Assembly: GCF_001640805.2 (NCBI RefSeq)
Contig: NC_066851.1
Coordinates: forward strand, 7,176,712-7,240,711
Direction of reading: 5' to 3'
DNA from: Lates calcarifer
Lineage: Eukaryota; Chordata; Actinopteri; Centropomidae
Length of the DNA: 64,000 nt
The notes under the pieces were generated by a model. The model did not search any database, was not told where the DNA came from, and was given only the letters and a program-made list of their open reading frames with translations. Position numbers and translations under genes: made by a program. Positions 59,690 to 64,000 of the stretch are shown in pieces. Numbering within the stretch: the stretch's first letter is position 1; every line of letters starts with the position of its first letter.

Positions 59690-62600
59690 TGTTTTTGTGA
59701 ACAGACACGATCCACTTAACATGACAACATATGTTATTCATTAGGTAATTCCCTTATAGTGTATGAGTATACATATAAGTATATGAAAAAGATGAGTATG
59801 TGCTGCCCAGATAGATCCCTTCAATTCGTCCATTAGCCAGTGAATGGGAGTGTGTAGTCTGTGCTGTGCGAGAGTGCAGAGTACGCACTCTGAATATGAA
59901 TTGGCCACATTGGCAACAGACTACTGTACTTTATTGCACCGAATCAGTGCCACTCACAAAGGCTGAGAAAGTGAGAGAGAGAGAGAGAGAGAGATGTGGG
60001 CCAGGCAGATAGTGCAGCCCACTGACATACATTCTCCAGATGGAGAATGAAGATTTACTCCTTTTCTCTCTCCCTCTCTCTCCCTCTGCCTACCTCCCCC
60101 ACCATTTAATCAGACTTACTACGACCAGCTCATTCCTAAGTGTGAATGAACCATTTTGTATTCTGCGCAGGAAAAGCTTCATTTCTCTTGAGTGTTATTG
60201 CTTGTCGTGGATTTTGGAGGACCGCAGTAGAAACAAATCTGGACTTTTCTCTTTTTCTTTACTTCTCCTCCTCTCAACCTGCTGCTTATCTTTTCAATAA
60301 ATCTCTTCCAGTCTCTCCCGCAGCACATTTATTTTCATTGTAACACATTCTGTCGTCACACAGTGTAAAATGTGCAACAACAAGCTGTCTTCAGTGCTGG
60401 AATGCTGCATTTTTTGTTTCATCCCACCCCCTCCTCACCAAATCCCCTCTGCAGTCCTCTTCTCTGTTGTCAGAGTGAGGACCCTTGTGATTCCTGAGAT
60501 TCCAGACTGTGAAATACAGAAATATTTTCCCACTACAGCTCTCATATATCGGAACGTACTGTATATACCATAAACATGCCACTGTAGTTTTCACACTTCA
60601 GCCAGAGGAGTGAGAGAATAGTGTTGTGCTGCCAAATAAACACACTGCAGATATTTATAAGATGGGTCGCCCAGAGTGTTCCCTTGACGTCGCACACAGG
60701 ATTAAATACAAACACAAGACTGATGCTGCATCAGGAGAGTGGGCGACTTACTAATTTGTTGCCTTTGAAGGCTTGGCACGCTGGGCCCCTGATTTATGAC
60801 ACTGCAAGTTTGCACGAAGTGTTCACATGGTTGTTAAAATTTAATACCAACTTTGTCTTTGCAATGTTAGCCAGTGTAAACATATTATAGCTCAGCGTCA
60901 CCAAAGCTTTGCTACTTTAAAACTGTGTCTAAGCTGATAATTTGGTTCAGACCACCCCAAAGTCTTGTGAGCCCACAGCTGGCTTGCTGCAATCTGTCTT
61001 TCAGCAGAACGTTGAAAGAAGCATTGAATCCTGGGACCTCTGTTGGTCACATGTGTCTGTCAGACTTACTCTATCTGCCCCTCTGCCACCCCATAAACCC
61101 CTTCTTTTAGTGAAAAGAAATGTGACAACTGGCTTAATGTAGCATATGGGATGGATGGTAGAGACGGGAAAGATTCCACATTATCTGACACCTCAAAAGG
61201 ATTGCATGATTAGAATCTGTACACTGACAAAAATGACAGTATAGCCATTCAATTTGGATTTAAATCTAATTAATGATGGACTGTGGGTAAGGTAACATTT
61301 GCCTGATTTCCAGGCACTTCCATATTTAAGCTCCAAGTCAGAAAGTCGGACTTGTCCGGAAAGTCAAACTGTCCAAGTCGTTATTACAATTTGGACGTTG
61401 ACATGACCATCAGTCAGAAACTCATTATTTCAGTAACAATGAGTTGAAGTGCACTGTATCAGACAAGAGTACGGTTCATTGATCATTATAATTTCATTTT
61501 TTCATTTGTTAATGGAAGATTGTACCATTTTCTTCTTTCAAAGTAATTTCACTTTAACCACAGCAGTGTCAGATTACATGGCTGGTAATAAAGGATGTAT
61601 TTTGTTGTTTAATTTGAAGGACTTGTTCATGTGATGATGAGCTAAATGTCAGCATTAAGGCTTGTTCTGCAGTCCCTCAGCCAGACACAAAATCCATCCG
61701 CTGATTATTTATTTCCTCCTGTAAACAAACAAAGGTCAATAAAATAGAGCAGTGGACTCTCCCTGAGTGAACTGCCCATAATGAAACATGGCTGCCTGCC
61801 AACAACAAGAGCAGAAACAGGGGACCCTAAAACTTCTTCAAGACACTTCCAATATGACCAGAGGCAAAAGGAAACAAATAGCCTGAAAGAGGTAAAGTAA
61901 GAGAAGTATAAGTGATCTCTCCAAAGTTAAAAGACAAAAGGTGCCCTTTTCTTTTATGTCACTCCTTTATGTTGTTTATCTGTCACACGATCATTGATTT
62001 CCTTTGCTACTTCTGCAGTGGCGTGTGCAGAAAGGTGATATTGGAATTTTTGATTTGTGCTGATATTTATCAACCTCTCCTCCCCCCTTCACCCTCCCCT
62101 TTCTCTTTGCCCTCTCTCCCCCACCGTTTATTTTTCTCTCTCTTTCTCTCTGCCAGCTGTCAGCGTTGGCAGCGTGCCACACAGGCGCTTGCCGCTCGGC
62201 TAGTGACAGATGCAGCAGCAAGCCAGGCAAAGAGGAGAAAAGGAACAAGAGGTAAAAACAGTGCGCGATCGAAAAAGAAAAGAGAGAATGAACAAGAGAA
62301 ACAATGAAGGAAAGAGAGACACGGAAGAAAAAGGAGAGAGAGAAAGAAGGATGAGTGAGACAACAGAGAGTTGGCCCTCCCCATTGTGTCAAAAGGGACA
62401 CGGCGTTGGATTAGACCACGTCCAATAATCACAGCCAGATGGGCTGTGGAGGGGCGTGGACAGAGGGAGATTGAAAAACAAGATAGCCTGGGACATTTTC
62501 AGAGTTAGGTTACAGCACAACTTTATTCTGACATTTCAATTCACACCCTCGAGTACAGTCAATACATAAATTTAACAACCTCCAACACAATAATGCATCT

Positions 62601-64000
62601 AAGAGCACTACAACTCATTTCCTTGCAAGATTGCGTCACTGATAGGCCACATCTGTGTGGCATTTAAGTCGTGTTGCCCTTTTTTCCCCCTTATTAACAT
62701 TCCAGAGCCCATTCCTAAACCACTGACACTGTGAGATTACCTTGACCAAAACATGGCTGTTTCCCTCCAACTCCGACACAAATTGCAGCAGTCATTTCTG
62801 TTTTCGAAAGAGCAATTTGTCACCCGTATAATATGTACGTATCAAGTGTCGGGTTCGCTCTGAGTCTAAAGAAACCTCATAGGACAAGAAAGTTACTAGA
62901 AGAGAAAAGAACCAAAAAAAAGAGAAAAACATTAGAAACAGGTCGAGGTATAAACATTGAATTTTATTTTTTGAAAACAAGCTTCATTTTCTTACTCTCT
63001 TCCTCTCAGCACTTGAGGCACCCTCTCCCTGAGTTTTTGCCAGCGATAGCGCCACCTTTTCAACCAGAGAACAAAACACAGTTTAGCATGTTTGACCAGC
63101 TTTGCCTTGCACAACACGTGTAAAATTATCATCAAAATGAGAGGTGTTACACATGAGATCTGGACTGTTAATGAGTCAGTGAATGGATACAATCACAGTC
63201 GTCAGGCCCATGAACTTGGCCAAGGCGTGCATTGGGCCAACAAAGACACAAACACACGCAAGCAAACAAACAAATGAGCCCATACAAAGCTACACTCCCT
63301 GCACCCCGTTACCCCACCACCACCACCTTGGCCGTTCTGCCTTTATGTCATTGTTTTTCTCCCCCAGTTTCTTTGTCTCTCCTGCTACCCCCATCTGGTG
63401 TGTGTGGACACGGCCTCTCGGAGCTAATTCACTTCCTTGGACACCATCTGCTGTGTGACTTTCTACAGTAAACTGAGCCTGGCTGGTCGTCTCAGGGAGG
63501 GACGGAGCTGTGTTGTCACCTGTTCAGCACGCCGCCTTCTGCCACCCGGCATCAGCTTTCACTGGACGCTCCACGCATCGATGGAGAGGGTGTGACAAAA
63601 AGGGTGTTTGTCAAGCATTGGCACTTCACTTATCTGATTTTCAGTCCTTAATGACTAACTCGGGGCTCAGGGCAGCCAGGCAGAATCTTTTGTTCAATGT
63701 AAAGTTGTATTTATTGTACTCCATGAGGAAAAGTGTTAAAATGTTCCTGCATGGGATTTGATGATACAAAAGCACGTCTGTTTTAAGAGACAATCTGTAG
63801 ACATAATCACCCCCAAGGCAAATGAAAGCTACATCATATTTGGTGAGTCTGTAATTTCTGACATCTTATCTTGACTGTCAGTTCCATTGTCCATTACTGG
63901 CAGTAAAACATGCTACAGTAATGTGATTACTTTTTGTAGTAGTATGTAGTCTGAGGGATTACAACTTGAAACATTGTCATTACATGACAGTTACTAATCA
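59690..64000. other. Gene-free tract at window end
   Basis: No exon was recognised. It includes a GA run (about 59970-59993) and purine/pyrimidine-rich stretches (about 62070-62150 and 62230-62350) that create false Arg/Glu- or Ser/Leu-rich frames. Several unique blocks might be conserved regulatory DNA. Confidence 0.5.

Noticed and set aside
61912..62401. Frames on both strands of 131-136 codons
   Set aside because: They cover purine- and pyrimidine-rich DNA; both strands are open for composition reasons and no family is recognised.

Overview
This 64 kb window is vertebrate nuclear DNA, almost certainly from a ray-finned fish. Evidence: split genes with GT-AG introns, a nuclear tRNA-Ser with a long variable arm, decayed Tc1-like transposons, an L2-type LINE fragment and a tRNA-derived SINE of kinds abundant in teleosts, and very many CA/GT, TC/GA and compound microsatellites. 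It is not bacterial: there are no operons or CRISPR arrays, and nearly all long open frames are chance frames in low-complexity DNA.

Layout: 1-7.5 kb holds repeats and microsatellites with no convincing gene. At 7.56-8.12 kb there is a GC-rich stretch with a start codon followed at once by a good splice donor on the minus strand, a possible first exon. At 12.39-14.74 kb (minus) lies a complete five-exon PRL phosphatase, best matching ptp4a2, with its upstream region reaching about 17 kb. At 18.7-25.3 kb (plus) lies a beta-type connexin with a probable noncoding first exon and three coding exons; its last exon carries a one-base frameshift. At 26.8 kb (minus) is tRNA-Ser(GCT). At 28.0-31.0 kb (minus) is a two-exon marcksl1 (MARCKS-like 1). 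From 31.2 kb to the end, about 33 kb, I find no gene: only microsatellites, LINE and Tc1 remnants, a dispersed repeat family, two hairpins and single-copy DNA that may include regulatory elements of marcksl1 or of a gene beyond the window.

The genes do not form a pathway. PTP4A2 is a prenylated membrane phosphatase, the connexin forms gap-junction channels, and MARCKSL1 is a myristoylated actin/phosphoinositide regulator. PTP4A2, MARCKSL1 and the GJB3/4/5 cluster all lie on human 1p34-p35, so the grouping looks like conserved synteny. I found no wholly new system. The best leads are the connexin frameshift and its two coding introns, the altered tail of the PRL phosphatase, the rearranged MARCKSL1 effector domain, three strong hairpins, and the gene-free tract upstream of marcksl1.
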